This document shows positions 32,801 to 44,944 of a stretch of 64,000 nucleotides of DNA, in pieces. Under the pieces are notes generated by a model that was given only the letters and a program-made list of their open reading frames with translations, was not told the origin of the DNA and made no database searches. The position numbers were made by a program, and so were the translations under genes. Source of the DNA: Aporrectodea caliginosa (lineage: Eukaryota; Annelida; Clitellata; Crassiclitellata; Lumbricidae); NCBI GenBank assembly GCA_020284085.1, contig JACEVL010000409.1, positions 375,001 through 439,000 on the forward strand, in the 5' to 3' direction. How positions within the stretch are numbered: the stretch's first letter is position 1; each line of letters opens with the position of its first letter.

Positions 32801-34618
32801 GAGTTATTGAAAAGAGTTATTGAAAAGAGTTATTGAAAAGAGTTATTGAAAAGAGTTATTGAAAAGAGTTATTGAAAAGAGTTATTGAAAAGAGTTATTG
32901 AAAAGAGTTATTGAAAAGAGTTATTGAAAGAGTTATTGAAAAGAGTTATTGAAAGAGTTATTGAAAAGAGTTATTGAAAAGAGTTATTGAAAAGAGTTAT
33001 TGAAAAGAGTTATTGAAAGAGTTATTGAAAAGAGTTATTGAAAAGAGTTATTGAAAAGAGTTATTGAAAAGAGTTATTGAAAAGAGTTATTGAAAAGAGT
33101 TATTGAAAAGAGTTATTGAAAAGAGTTATTGAAAAGAGTTATTGAAAAGAGTTATTGAAAAGAGTTATTGAAAAGAGTTATTGAAAAGAGTTATTGAAAG
33201 AGTTATTGAAAAGAGTTATTGAAAGAGTTATTGAAAAGAGTTATTGAAAAGAGTTATTGAAAGAGTTATTGAAAAGAGTTATTGAAAAGAGTTATTGAAA
33301 AGAGTTATTGAAAAGAGTTATTGAAAAGAGTTATTGAAAAGAGTTATTGAAAAGAGTTATTGAAAAGAGTTATTGAAAAGAGTTATTGAAAGAGTTATTG
33401 AGTTATTGAAAGAGTTATTGAAAAGAGTTATTGAAAAGAGTTATTGAAAGAGTTATTGAAAAGAGTTATTGAAAAGAGTTATTGAAAAGAGTTATTGAAA
33501 AGAGTTATTGAAAAGAGTTATTGAAAAGAGTTATTGAAAAGAGTTATTGAAAAGAGTTATTGAAAGAGTTATTGAAAAGAGTTATTGAAAAGAGTTATTG
33601 AAAAGAGTTATTGAAAGAGTTATTGAAAAGAGTTATTGAAAAGAGTTATTGAAAAGAGTTATTGAAAAGAGTTATTGAAAAGAGTTATTGAAAAGAGTTA
33701 TTGAAAAGAGTTATTGAAAAGAGTTATTGAAAGAGTTATTGAAAGAGTTATTGAAAAGAGTTATTGAAAGAGTTATTGAAAAGAGTTATTGAAAAGAGTT
33801 ATTGAAAAGAGTTATTGAAAAGAGTTATTGAAAAAAGAGTTATTGAAAAGAGTTATTGAAAGAGTTATTGAAAAGAGTTATTGAAAGAGTTATTGAAAGA
33901 GTTATTGAAAAGAGTTATTGAAAAGAGTTATTGAAAAGAGTTATTGAAAAGAGTTATTGAAAAGAGTTATTGAAAAGAGTTATTGAAAAGAGTTATTGAA
34001 AAGAGTTATTGAAAAGAGTTATTGAAAAGAGTTATTGAAAAGAGTTATTGAAAAGAGTTATTGAAAAGAGTTATTGAAAAGAGTTATTGAAAAGAGTTAT
34101 TGAAAAGAGTTATTGAAAAGAGTTATTGAAAAGAGTTATTGAAAGAGTTATTGAAAAGAGTTATTGAAAAGAGTTATTGAAAAGAGTTATTGAAAAGAGT
34201 TATTGAAAAGAGTTATTGAAAAGAGTTATTGAAAAGAGTTATTGAAAAGAGTTATTGAAAAGAGTTATTGAAAGAGTTATTGAAAAGAGTTATTGAAAAG
34301 AGTTATTGAAAAGAGTTATTGAAAAGAGTTATTGAAAAGAGTTATTGAAAAGAGTTATTGAAAAGAGTTATTGAAAGAGTTATTGAAAAGAGTTATTGAA
34401 AAGAGTTATTGAAAAGAGTTATTGAAAAGAGTTATTGAAAAAGAGTTATTGAAAAGAGTTATTGAAAAGAGTTATTGAAAGAGTTATTGAAAAGAGTTAT
34501 TGAAAGAGTTATTGAAAAGAGTTATTGAAAGAGTTATTGAAAAAAGAGTTATTGAAAAGAGTTATTGAAAAAGAGTTATTGAAAAGAGTTATTGAAAGTT
34601 ATTGAAAAGTCTTATTAA
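29832..34618. repeat. 4.8-kb satellite array, unit GAGTTATTGAAAA (13/12 bp)
   Basis: About 370 head-to-tail copies of a 13-bp unit mixed with a 12-bp variant that has one A fewer. Most of the array has no other changes; rare variants include GACTTATTG, GAGTTATTT, AAAAAG and short partial units. Stops occur often in most frames, so no protein is implied. Confidence 0.98.
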
Positions 34619-35172
34619 AGATTTATTTTCAATCATTCATTTCAATCAATCATTTCTACCAATTATTTCAATCATTCATTTCAAAAACGTTTTTCAATAA
34701 CTCATTTCAATAAATCTTTTCAATAACTCTTTTTTCTTTTAATAACTCTTTTCAAAACTTTTTTCAATAACTCATTTCAAAAACTCATTTCAACAACTCA
34801 TTTCAATAACTCTTTTCAATAACTCTTTTCAATAACTCTTTTCAATAACTCTTTTCAATAACTCTTTTTTCAATAACTCTTTTCAATAACTATTTTCAAT
34901 AACTCAATTCAATAACTCTTTTCAATAAATCTTTTCAATAACTCTTTTCAATAACTCTTTTCAATAACTTTTCAATCACTCATTTCAATCACTCATTTTA
35001 ATAACTCATTTCAATTACTCTTTTCAAAAACGCTTCAATAACTCTATTCAATAACTCTTTTCAATAACTCTTTTCAATAACTCTTTTCAGCAACTCTTTT
35101 CAGCAACTCTTTTCAGCAACTCATTTCAGCAACTCTTTTCAATTCCTCTTTTCAATAACTCTTTTATAACTC
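34619..35172. repeat. Reverse-complement arm of the satellite
   Basis: From 34619 the sequence switches to CTCTTTTCAATAA-type units, the reverse complement of the array. It is much more diverged (ATCATTTCA, AACTCATTT, CAGCAACTC variants). The turn-around at about 34600-34640 creates a large inverted repeat. Confidence 0.9.
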
Positions 35173-35224
35173 GCAAATAAGCAAGTATTCAAATAGTATT
35201 TTTTCGCGGGACAAAATTGTGACT

Positions 35225-35365
35225 TGAAAACCGAGTCAGCGAGTCAAATTCGAGTCCGGGCCTTCGAGTCCGAGCCGAGTCGCGACAAGCCAAGTCCGAG
35301 TCCACAAAAAATCGGTCTCGAGTCGGACTCGAGTCCTAGGCCGGACTCGAGTACTACATCACTGC
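35225..35365. mobile_element. GAGTC-rich right end of another hAT-like element
   Basis: Dense GAGTC/GACTC units end in GACTCGAGTACTACATCACTG. The reverse complement, CAGTGATGTAGTACTCGAGT, looks like a hAT terminus. No matching left end or duplication was found, so it may be truncated by the satellite. Confidence 0.45.
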
Positions 35366-35527
35366 CTAACCCACCTTAGGTTCGGCCGATGGTAGCGGCT
35401 GAACCCTGTTGGTATAGAGATGTTCTGCAGATGAGCACGTAGCCTAAAGCTTAGCTCAACTAAACAATGAAACCGAAGCTGGAGAAATTCTTGCCCCAGT
35501 ACCTTTTACTAAAAGTCGGCGTCTCTG

Positions 35528-36035
35528 ATACTAGGCATCATGGACACAAGGCTGCTGCATCCCAGTGATTTGTATATTTAATGGTCCAAGACGTTAAAAT
35601 TACAAGCTAACTTTCAGTAAGAGGCAGACTAACAGTATCAGTAAGAACTCAGCAGTTCAGCTATCTTAGATTTCAATTCTGCTGCTGTAATTTTATTTGA
35701 ATGTAAATACCGGCACTTAATTACTATTTAATTAAAAATAGGTCTGTTAGTTTAGTGATACGTAACATAGTACAAATCAACAACGTAGTTTTTAAATTTT
35801 TTTATCGTAGTTGTAAAAAAGTTTTCTTTGTTTTTTTTATTATTTTCCAAAAACGTCATTTTTTCGTTTTTTATTTATCGTCACGGTTTTTTCCTTTTTT
35901 ATTTTTATGTAACTTCATTTATTTATTTACTGTCTGTTATTATTTGTTTAAGTTTATTCTTGTCTGGTATCCCTTACGTTGTCTCCGTCCTTTCAAGGAT
36001 TCATCTAATTTACGTCACTATTTAATGGGTACTAT
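35528..36035. other. AT-rich filler inside the 9.1-kb element
   Basis: Poly-T-rich DNA; long frames are low-complexity artefacts. Nothing recognised. Confidence 0.35.
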
Positions 36036-37274
36036 CAGGGCCGTAGCAAGCTATAATTGAGTCCTGTGCCAAGCGTAAATCTAGCGCCCCACCCCTCAAA
36101 TATCAAACTTAACCAATAACGACCAAATTTGTTATCTCGAATATAATAGAAGGCGATGTCTTTTAAAGAAAATAGAAACGAAGTTTCTGTGCTTCTATTA
36201 ACATTTCATTTTAGTCACTTCAGATTTATTTCGCTGTTGAAGGGACCTTGAGGACAGGGAGGTTTGGGCAAGTTCCATGAGGAAAGGATTCGACTTCCTT
36301 TGGGTTCGATTCCCCCCACCGTAGGCCATAGGTGTCCCATCCCGTAATCAACACGGGGTTTGTGAAGCAGGCGTGGGCTCCTACGGGGCCTCGCCCATAC
36401 GGTGACTTGTATAGCGCCACCAGCCTCTATGTCTTTCAGCTCTTCAGATACTAGGCCAAGTTAGAGCCTACGGCCGGCTTTGGTGGCGACAGAAAAGTGT
36501 CCGCTCTCTCGTATCTAGAACAGTACTTTTTTAATTGGTCTGGGGTTCACTCCCTGTCTTTTCACTTACTATACTCCTTAGCACTTCTGCCTATTCTTCT
36601 TGCCGCTGTATAGGCCCAATTTTCTGGATTAAATCATCTAGCTCTGCATTACCTGGCACTGACAACTCAACATCCGCCATTTCCCTAGTTCTGATTAGGC
36701 TTCAGTTTCATTAAAACAATTCACGGGAGATACCGGATAACGGTTTCCACATCCAATAACGCGAGAATTATATTTATTAGTCCGTTTGATTAAGTTAGCT
36801 GTCTCTTCCAAAATTACAGTTTCATCGGGATCGAATTAGCTAACGTCCATTCAAAAGCAATGCATTTTTCAGTAAGCAGGGACGGTACATGCAAAATCAT
36901 CTAAGAACCCTTCTCAGTGGCAGGCCTTCGCCTCGTTTATAGGCTAATCTACGCGCCTAAAGAACTGGCGTTTTTCGCTCGCTTTTGCACCAATCATAAT
37001 TATAGCAGTATTGCAAGCGCCCTTTTCCCAATGTATATTTCCACCAATCACGGCAGTTCGCTCTATTTGGCTTCTGCGCCCATTTGGTCTATGCAAGATT
37101 TGTTAAATTGGTATTATTTAATTTTAGTACAATTTTATTTCATTTATAATGCATATTTTCATATTTCAAGATCAAGTAATTAGTAATTAAATCCTTCCGC
37201 CTCAAAATTTGCGCCCCCTCTTGAGTTGCGCCCTGTGCCGTGGCACCGTTGGCACTTGCCTCGCTACGGCCCTG
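36036..37274. mobile_element. hAT-like non-autonomous element (1.24 kb)
   Basis: Ends CAGGGCCGTAGCAAGC and (reverse complement) CAGGGCCGTAGCGAGGC with the perfect 8-bp duplication GGTACTAT at 36028-36035 and 37275-37282. GCGCCC motifs lie inside both ends. No transposase frame. It is nested in the 9.1-kb element. 36280-36420 holds GGTTCGATTCCCCCC and GGTGGCGCTATACAAG-like blocks (the latter in reverse), possibly an old SINE. Confidence 0.85.
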
Positions 37275-37282
37275 GGTACTAT

Positions 37283-38137
37283 TTAATGTCATCATTTGAG
37301 AAATAAATGGCACAGTACCAGAAATAAAATATATAAATGTTATTTGAATTTCTAAGTTATCCAAAATGCGAAATGTTGTCTTTGTACACAGTAATCTCCG
37401 ATGGACTGATAAACTGACTGATATTACTCCATATTAGGCCTAACTTCTTATATAGCCTAAGTCAAAATTGTAAGTACCATTTTAATTAAGTAGGCCTACA
37501 CTCTATGCTTACAAAGTTTAGTTTTTAATTGTTTATGTCAGCATGGACTTAGGTATACAATTTAAATTTGAAAGGATTTCAATATTTTTAATTTTTCAAT
37601 TTCTTACTAAACCAAACTTATGAGAAAGAAAATAATTATTGTAGATTAATGTTACTTTGTGTTTATTAATAAAGTTATGTTATTTGCTGATTAAACTTAA
37701 ATTGTGTAAACAAGATTTTTTATTTTAAAATGCAGTAAAAGATGTAACAAAGTCAAATTATTTTCTTTCCGTTTTTTTCTCTTTTTTTTCCTTTTTTTAT
37801 TTTATTTGTTTAAAACGACTTTTTTTCGTTTTTTATTTTGTTTCTACCGTTTTTAACAACTCTGTTTTTTATTTTATCGACAACAGATGTGCTATCATCA
37901 CTGCTATGATATTTGTTGATAAATAAATTCATGTATATAATTTGAATTTATTGACTTTCAAAAACACAATGAACAGTCTGTATTTTTAATATTTTATTTC
38001 ATTAAAATTTAAATTGCCATTCCGTGTATTTGGAAAATGTGAAATATATTAAACAGGGAGGGACCAGGAGGGGCGGGGAAGGGGGCGCCAATATCATAGT
38101 TTGTCCCCGGGCGCGAAATATCCTAGCTACACCTCTG
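37283..38137. other. AT-rich right part of the 9.1-kb element
   Basis: T-tracts and A-rich DNA up to the right hAT end; no gene recognised. Confidence 0.35.
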
Positions 38138-39508
<1,371 letters not shown>

Positions 39509-39759
39509 CTTCGGTTTCTCATGACCCTTTTTCAGTCGAGTTGCCGAGAGAGCCATGTACAATAAAATGGATGCGTCGAACCTCGCACTCTGCCTAACGC
39601 CAAACGTTTTCCGAGCGGATGGATTGTCTGTCGGTCGATCGGATGTTCTGATCGAAAACAAGACTCTGCAGTCGCAAACAGCTGTCGTCCAGATCCTGAT
39701 CGAGGGAAGTGGTATGATCGGAATGATCTCGGAGGAACTGGCGGAGGATGTCTTCCTCA
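39509..39759 (+). pseudogene. ARHGAP11A-like RhoGAP exon 4 fragment
   Basis: Near-identical to 50503-50755 inside exon 4 of the RhoGAP gene, covering NKMDASNLALCLTPNVF to AEDVFL. Few changes are seen, for example DGLSVGR for DGSSIGR. A small indel near 39530 breaks the frame. It starts exactly where the duplicated upstream flank stops (TTTAGTCT|TCGG), as if exons 1-3 and the intervening DNA were deleted from a duplicated gene. Not a functional gene by itself. Confidence 0.88.
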
Positions 39760-40034
39760 ATGCTGGCCATATTTAGGCGTTTGACGTCAGAAAGCTGGTC
39801 CGTCCTCGTTTCAGAAGAGGTCTGACTTGTACAACGCAAGTATTGGTTGATGTATGCCTTAGGCCTACATGTATTTTGTTTATTAAAAAGACAGGCAAAC
39901 GCTGTGGGTGAACAGTATTACACAGTAACAATTGACCGTATGGCTACTTACGGATCAACTCTGCTAAAACGCATGAAATGGCTGTTGTCAGACCCAATAA
40001 ATCCACTCAACCATTGATTTCCGGTGTCTCTCGT

Positions 40035-40497
40035 ACAATATCCAACAAGGCCCTGGGAGTTCTTATAGGCGAAAAATTCACACTATTAATTATTAACAAT
40101 AACATGCGACATTAATAAGATCCTATGCTCTGCTTCTGCCTCACTGTATGCCAAAAGAACCCTTAAAGCACATGGAAAGATCTTCAAACAATCACTAGAG
40201 CTGCTACCATATTTCACACGATGTATGTCTCTCTCGCATGTTGGGACCAAGCTAGTGGAAGGGACAAAACCTGCCTCCAGGAACAGACGTGCTGGCTACT
40301 TACATCCTATAGTGCTCTGACGGCTGAAACGTTAGCACAAGCGGGAGACGCCGCTCTGTTCAGAGCTACCCTGCAGGGCAATGAGCTTCATGTTATCCGT
40401 GGTCTCTACCCACTGCAGCGAGAACCATTATATAACTTTCGACAACCAAGCTCAGCACTTTCTACCCATTTTCCTACGAACTTAATTAATTAGCATT
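40035..40497 (+). pseudogene. LINE reverse transcriptase C-terminal remnant (second copy)
   Basis: Collinear with 24470-25200: KALGVLIGEKFT, LYAKRTLKAHGKIFKQ, then DAALFRATLQGNELHVIRGL and YNFRQPSSALSTH without the (CAAT)n insertion. Marks the left edge of the right duplication copy. Confidence 0.6.
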
Positions 40498-40672
40498 TCA
40501 AGATACACACATCTTTAAACTTGAGCAAATAACCATTCAACAAACTTGTGAATTTATGCATAAATATAGGCCTACATGTAAATCAACTGCCTTCATCGCT
40601 TAACAATAATTATTTCAAAACTACGTCTGAATCTAATCCCTATGCTGTAACATGGGCTACGCACTCAATTGG

Positions 40673-40755
40673 TTGCTGTTTAACGACACTGTGTCATAAG
40701 AGAGATGATTAGTGTCGCCCTCCTCCTTTCTCCAGGCTTGGGACTGGCACTACCA
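40673..40755 (+). repeat. Solo arm of the foldback repeat
   Basis: TGTTTAACGACACTGTGTCA and CCAGGCTTGGGACTGGCAC match 1038-1110. Absent from the paralogous site near 25372, so inserted after duplication. Confidence 0.65.
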
Positions 40756-41190
40756 CATGTAGCGCAGCCAATTATTATAGATCCGTTATACTCCAGCACT
40801 CATACCCGTAGATTCTCAATTAAAATGCTGGCCCTAAAATCTGGAATAGAGCCTATAATAGGCCTATAATCCCCAACGACATACGGTAGGCTACCTAACT
40901 AATTTTCACCTATTCAAACGTAGATTGCGTGCCTATTTGATTGTTGATGGTAGGTTCTAATAATGGTATGTGTGCTAGTTAACTGGTTAAGACTAGTTAA
41001 GGATTGAAAAATAGTAGAATCACAGTAGGCCTATAAATAATTATTTATAGGCTACTGTGGTAGAATTAAAAAATTATTCGGTCTGCCACTCGAGTAGGCC
41101 TACAACAACGATGGTGACTGTAGGGCCTACTAGTCGGGACTTGTTCCCTTTAGGGTTCTCTAACCCCGTTGTTTCCCAATTATTACACTG

Positions 41191-41681
41191 GGTTATTCCG
41201 TAGTTTAGGTTGGTAAATTATCTGAATGTCTTCAGTGCCGTACTTGACGTTGGTAAGTAAGCGGTCTACCTATGTCCATGATAACTATCATCAATCCCGC
41301 TATTATTTCATTGTGAAATTTTTTTCATCAATCCAGTTTCCATTTCGTTAAAAAAATTATCCAACTTCTATTTAACGCACAAAATATTTTTCATCAATGG
41401 AACTTTTATTTAAACAAAGAACTATTCTCATGGGTCCAGCTTCTACTTAAGGCAACAATTATTTTCATCATTCCAGCTTCTATTGCATCAAAAACCTACT
41501 TTAATCAATCCAGCTTCTATTTACGGTAAAAATTATTTCGATCAATCCAACTTCTATTTAAAGACAGAAATGGTTTCATCAATCCCACTTCGAGTTAGTG
41601 AAACAATTTTTTTCCTTAATCCAGCTTCCATTTTAATTTGACCATATAAAATAATTTACCAACCTAAACTACAGGTTTACG
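41191..41681. mobile_element. MITE with internal minisatellite and 9-bp duplication
   Basis: Both ends read AGTTTAGGTTGGTAAATTAT about 11 bp inside the termini. Flanks ATTACACTG at 41182-41190 and 41682-41690 are identical. The empty site is seen near 26005 (CTATTACACTGTATAATG). The interior holds about eight diverged units of roughly 60 bp containing ATCAATCCAGCTTCTATTTA. Nine-bp duplication suggests a Mutator-like origin, not proven. A reverse-oriented copy is at 47451-47943. Confidence 0.88.
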
Positions 41682-41885
41682 ATTACACTGTATAATGCAG
41701 TTCTCTGTTTCTGTTGGAAACCAATAAAAAGTTTGTGGTTATGGTTATAAACATGACGTTTTACACCTTTGTCGCTAGGAGCGCCACACTCCATGGACGC
41801 CATTTTTAGTCACACGACGTTACATACATACATCTAGTCGCGGTCGCAAAGCTGTTGTGTAAACATCAGGTCCTTGTGTAAACAT

Positions 41886-42055
41886 AATAATAATTCTTTC
41901 TTTATTGAAACAATCCGGTTGACACATCGCAACCGGTACAGTTTACAGTTATGCAATTGAAGCAATTCACAAGAACGCAAATGACAGAAGACATAAATCT
42001 TAACTACTAACAGAACAGACAGTCTGCAATACACGGCGCTAATAGTTTCCTACAA
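41886..42055 (-). mobile_element. SINE family 3, split by a MITE
   Basis: Minus-strand copy of the SINE at 25604-25816. It is interrupted at 42056-42480 and resumes at 42481 (ACAAAGCATATCCGCC) for about 20 bp, truncated before its head. Confidence 0.7.
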
Positions 42056-42480
42056 GGTCGTGGATACAGTCACGCCCGACGTGACTCTATCCACGGGACT
42101 CGAGTAACGCCCGCCTCGCAATTGGTCAGTCCATGTCACATGATTGTCTGTACCTGAAACGAACCGACCGATAAACATTCCCGATTGCGGTGGAAGGTTG
42201 TTCACCGTGTTTTCTAAAGACGACACTAACCCTAACCCTGACCCTAACCGACCCTCACGACGCCTAATCTGACCCTAAACGACCCTAACGACGCCTAATT
42301 TGACCATAAACGACCCCATGAATCCTAACGTGGCCGTAACCGATCCTCATGATGTCCGCCATATCAAAATTCCACGAAAAGACAACAAGTTCACGTGACA
42401 GGCTTTAGCCAATAACGCGACGGGCGTTACTGTAGTACTGGGGTTCCGATAACGCCCGGGGCGTGACTGGATCCACTACG
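42056..42480. mobile_element. MITE with telomere-like core and 9-bp duplication
   Basis: Left end GTCGTGGATACAGTCACGCC and right end (reverse complement) GTAGTGGATCCAGTCACGCC. Flanked by TTCCTACAA at 42047-42055 and 42481-42489. The intact SINE elsewhere (CAGCCTACAAAGC) gives the empty site. The core 42225-42262 contains CTAACCCTAACCCTGACCC followed by further ACCCTNA units. Confidence 0.85.
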
Positions 42481-42587
42481 TTCCTACAAAGCATATCCGC
42501 CTTACTAAGCCTACAATTTTGTTGCTGTTTTTAGTTGCAGTTTATTTCGTAAGTATTGTCACTAACTATTCCAACTTCGGTGGAAGC

Positions 42588-44200
42588 ATGACTCACCGTT
42601 TAGATGCAAGCATTGTCGAATCAATAAGAAAGGGCGAAAATGAGCGAGTCATAATGAAGATGTACGAAGGCGTTTACGATGGGCTTAAATATCCCCCGAA
42701 AAACGTTTACAAGACTCTGTTATGTTGTAGCGCTGTTTCGTTTGACCACAAAGACCTGCTGAGGTATTTACTGGAGACTGGATATGACGTCGAAAATAAC
42801 TTTGGATACGTGACTCTTTCACCGCTGAACGTGGCCGTTCATTTAGGACGAGAAGAATGCATGAAGATGTTGTTGAATGCTGGAGCTCGAGTCGATATGG
42901 AAAACCGTTTCAACGAAGATATGACCGAATTTGTTTCTGCGTTTGAAGTGGCAGTGATGAAGGACCGCACGGATCTCGTGAAACTGATGATTCCTATGTA
43001 CGACCGGACAAGGACAAGGACCCAAAGAACGCCCTTACATTTAGCTTGCCTGCACGGAGCACGACAGTGTCTCGATTACATTCTGAGCACTGTAGAGGGT
43101 CAGAACGATGTGAATGTGCTAGATTCCGACGACCCTCGATGCCCAGAGGGATACAGTCCGCTAATGTTGGGTTTACATCAAGGTGCATGGCTTGTTCAGA
43201 GGATTCTTCAGGCAGGAGCACATGCGAACTATGTAACCGGGCATCAAAAATGCAATGTGCTGCACATTGCTTGCTCATCGGATCTGTACAAACCATACTA
43301 CAAACACGGATTTGTTCCCCAAGACTTACCCAAGATCATTGAACTCCTCATTGAATTTGGATGTGATCCGAACATCAGTTCTGCAAGTGGGTTAACACCA
43401 CTCAGTCGGCTTTGTGCACAAGTGGCTTGCGAACTGAAGGCCCCACAAGATAAGCCATTTCCATATGAAGTTGCGATTCACAAAGAGGTTGTCCTGAGTG
43501 CAGCGTCAATACTTTTGGAACATGGTGCTAATCCTGATGGAAACATTCGAGACATTCCCCTTTCGGTTCTCATTTCTGAGCTGAATACAATACTTCAACA
43601 ATTTGCCTGTACAGCTGTCGATCCAACATTACAAGAGCTATACTTTCCATCGGTGTTGCAGGCAACGATTCTTGCCAGAGACTTATTCCGATTACTTCTG
43701 CTGGCCTGTGCCAATCCTAACATAACTGATTCACACGGTCGCATTTCCAGATTTATCGTTGACAGCTTGTTTGCGGTTCTTCTGAATAACTGGGATGCTT
43801 TGATGCGTATTCGGAGCCAATGGATAGCCGATATTGTCAGCATTATTGCTGATGTTTTTCGCTTGTTGAGCTGTTGTTCGGTGGAAAGCTCCATAAACCA
43901 GCGCTTGTATTCCTGGTGTTTCTACAGAATATTCCTGAAGGATCTTTGTTTCTGACGTATTATATGAACTTTTGTGGAAGACCAGATATCGAGTTACAAA
44001 TGAAACGGGTTCTTGTAGAGCTGAACATCAGCAAGGATCGCCTGGGAGAACTTCAAGACTTCATACAGAGGCCACCGATTTTGCTTAAGCAATTGGCTCG
44101 AATTGCAATACTTAAAAGTGTTGGCAGCCAAGCGGTGCGCTCTGTTCCAACTCTGGAGTTGCCAACAGCTTTAACAGATTACATTCTTTCATTAAAGTGA
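42588..44200 (+). pseudogene. Ankyrin/SOCS-box gene copy D with a +2 frameshift
   Basis: ATG 42588 aligns with the start of copy C, and sequence identity to C is very high through the ankyrin repeats. Near 43868-43876 it reads TTGTTGAGCTGTTGTTCGG against TTGTTGCTGCTGTTCGG in C. The two extra bases shift the frame and stop translation at 43955 (455 aa, without the SOCS-box-like end). The original frame continues intact from 43874 to the TGA at 44198-44200, including LLKQLARIAILKSVG and LPTALTDYILSLK. Either a very recent loss, an allele, or an assembly or consensus error. The 5' side carries a SINE and two MITEs absent from copy C. Confidence 0.8.
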
Positions 44201-44730
44201 ATGCCTATTGGAAACAAAAATGCTTTCTTGAAATAAATAATCTGAAAGAATACAAAAATTTTCCATAACATTGCTGTTTTGTCACTAATGCTATGCCTGG
44301 ATTGTTGATACATTTGCTTAAAACTGAACTGTGTAACAGTATGAATTGTTGGTGCATTTGATAACTGATTTTCATAAAATGAAATGTGTTATGAAATGAA
44401 ATGTGTTTTAAAGAGCACAAATTCAAAGACGTTTAAGAATAATAATTATTGAAAGTTTAGAAATTTGCAAACGGCAAACACCTGTGTGTGGTCTTTATTA
44501 AATTTGACAATTTCTTATACATATTATCATTTGCTGAATTGTGTGCAGTGGTATCAACTGAGATGTTTGGGTTCAAAATATCCAATAGGGCAGAAAGTTG
44601 TTTCAAAATTTCTGCACCTCCCAGCAAGCAGGTTACATGATGAGTAGTGTACAGTGTACCCTAGTGATAGATCAGGCGGTGAGGAGAGGTCTGAGCAGCT
44701 GCCGTCATGATACATGTATGTAGGCTATGT
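44201..44730. other. 3' flank of copy D
   Basis: Collinear with 27926-28423, including the GTCACTAATGCTATGC block. Nothing coding. Confidence 0.4.
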
Positions 44731-44944
44731 ATGAGCACTTGTTATAGCGCCCCTTCAAGATTCCTACTCAGAGGCGCTCCCGACTACAGCGTGGACACTG
44801 AATCGGAGTTTCACGCCGAAGCTCATGAGCAACTGCGAGTGAAGGACTTGCCCAGGGTCCCTACGCCGGCGGCTTGAGGTGGATTCGAACCCGCAACCCT
44901 CCGGCTGCAAGGCACCGAACTTACCCCTACACCACCGCACCCTT
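44731..44944 (-). mobile_element. tRNA-derived SINE, family 1
   Basis: Paralogous to 28424-28634, shared by both duplication copies. Confidence 0.75.

Larger units (their letters stand above)
29637..35527. mobile_element. Nested hAT-like element carrying the satellite
   Basis: Left end CATAGGCGCCGACT and right end (reverse complement) CAGAGACGCCGACT match at 12 of 14 positions. Flanks ATTATAGG (29629-29636) and ATACTAGG (35528-35535) agree at 6 of 8. GCCCCAGTACC occurs near both ends. Moderately supported because the flanks are imperfect. Confidence 0.55.
29028..38137. mobile_element. 9.1-kb hAT-like composite element
   Basis: Ends CAGAGGCGTAGCTAGG and, in reverse complement, CAGAGGTGTAGCTAGG. 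It is flanked by the perfect 8-bp duplication TGAGTCAC (29020-29027 and 38138-38145). The paralogous site near 45347 has a single GTGAGTCACC, i.e. the empty site. GGGGGCGCCA recurs inside both ends. No transposase was found. Inside lie a second hAT-like element pair (29637-35527), a giant satellite, a third hAT-like insert (36036-37274) and AT-rich filler. Confidence 0.85.

Noticed and set aside
29832..34618. CRISPR-like array
   Set aside because: Units are 12/13 bp with no spacers, in a eukaryotic genome; it is a satellite.
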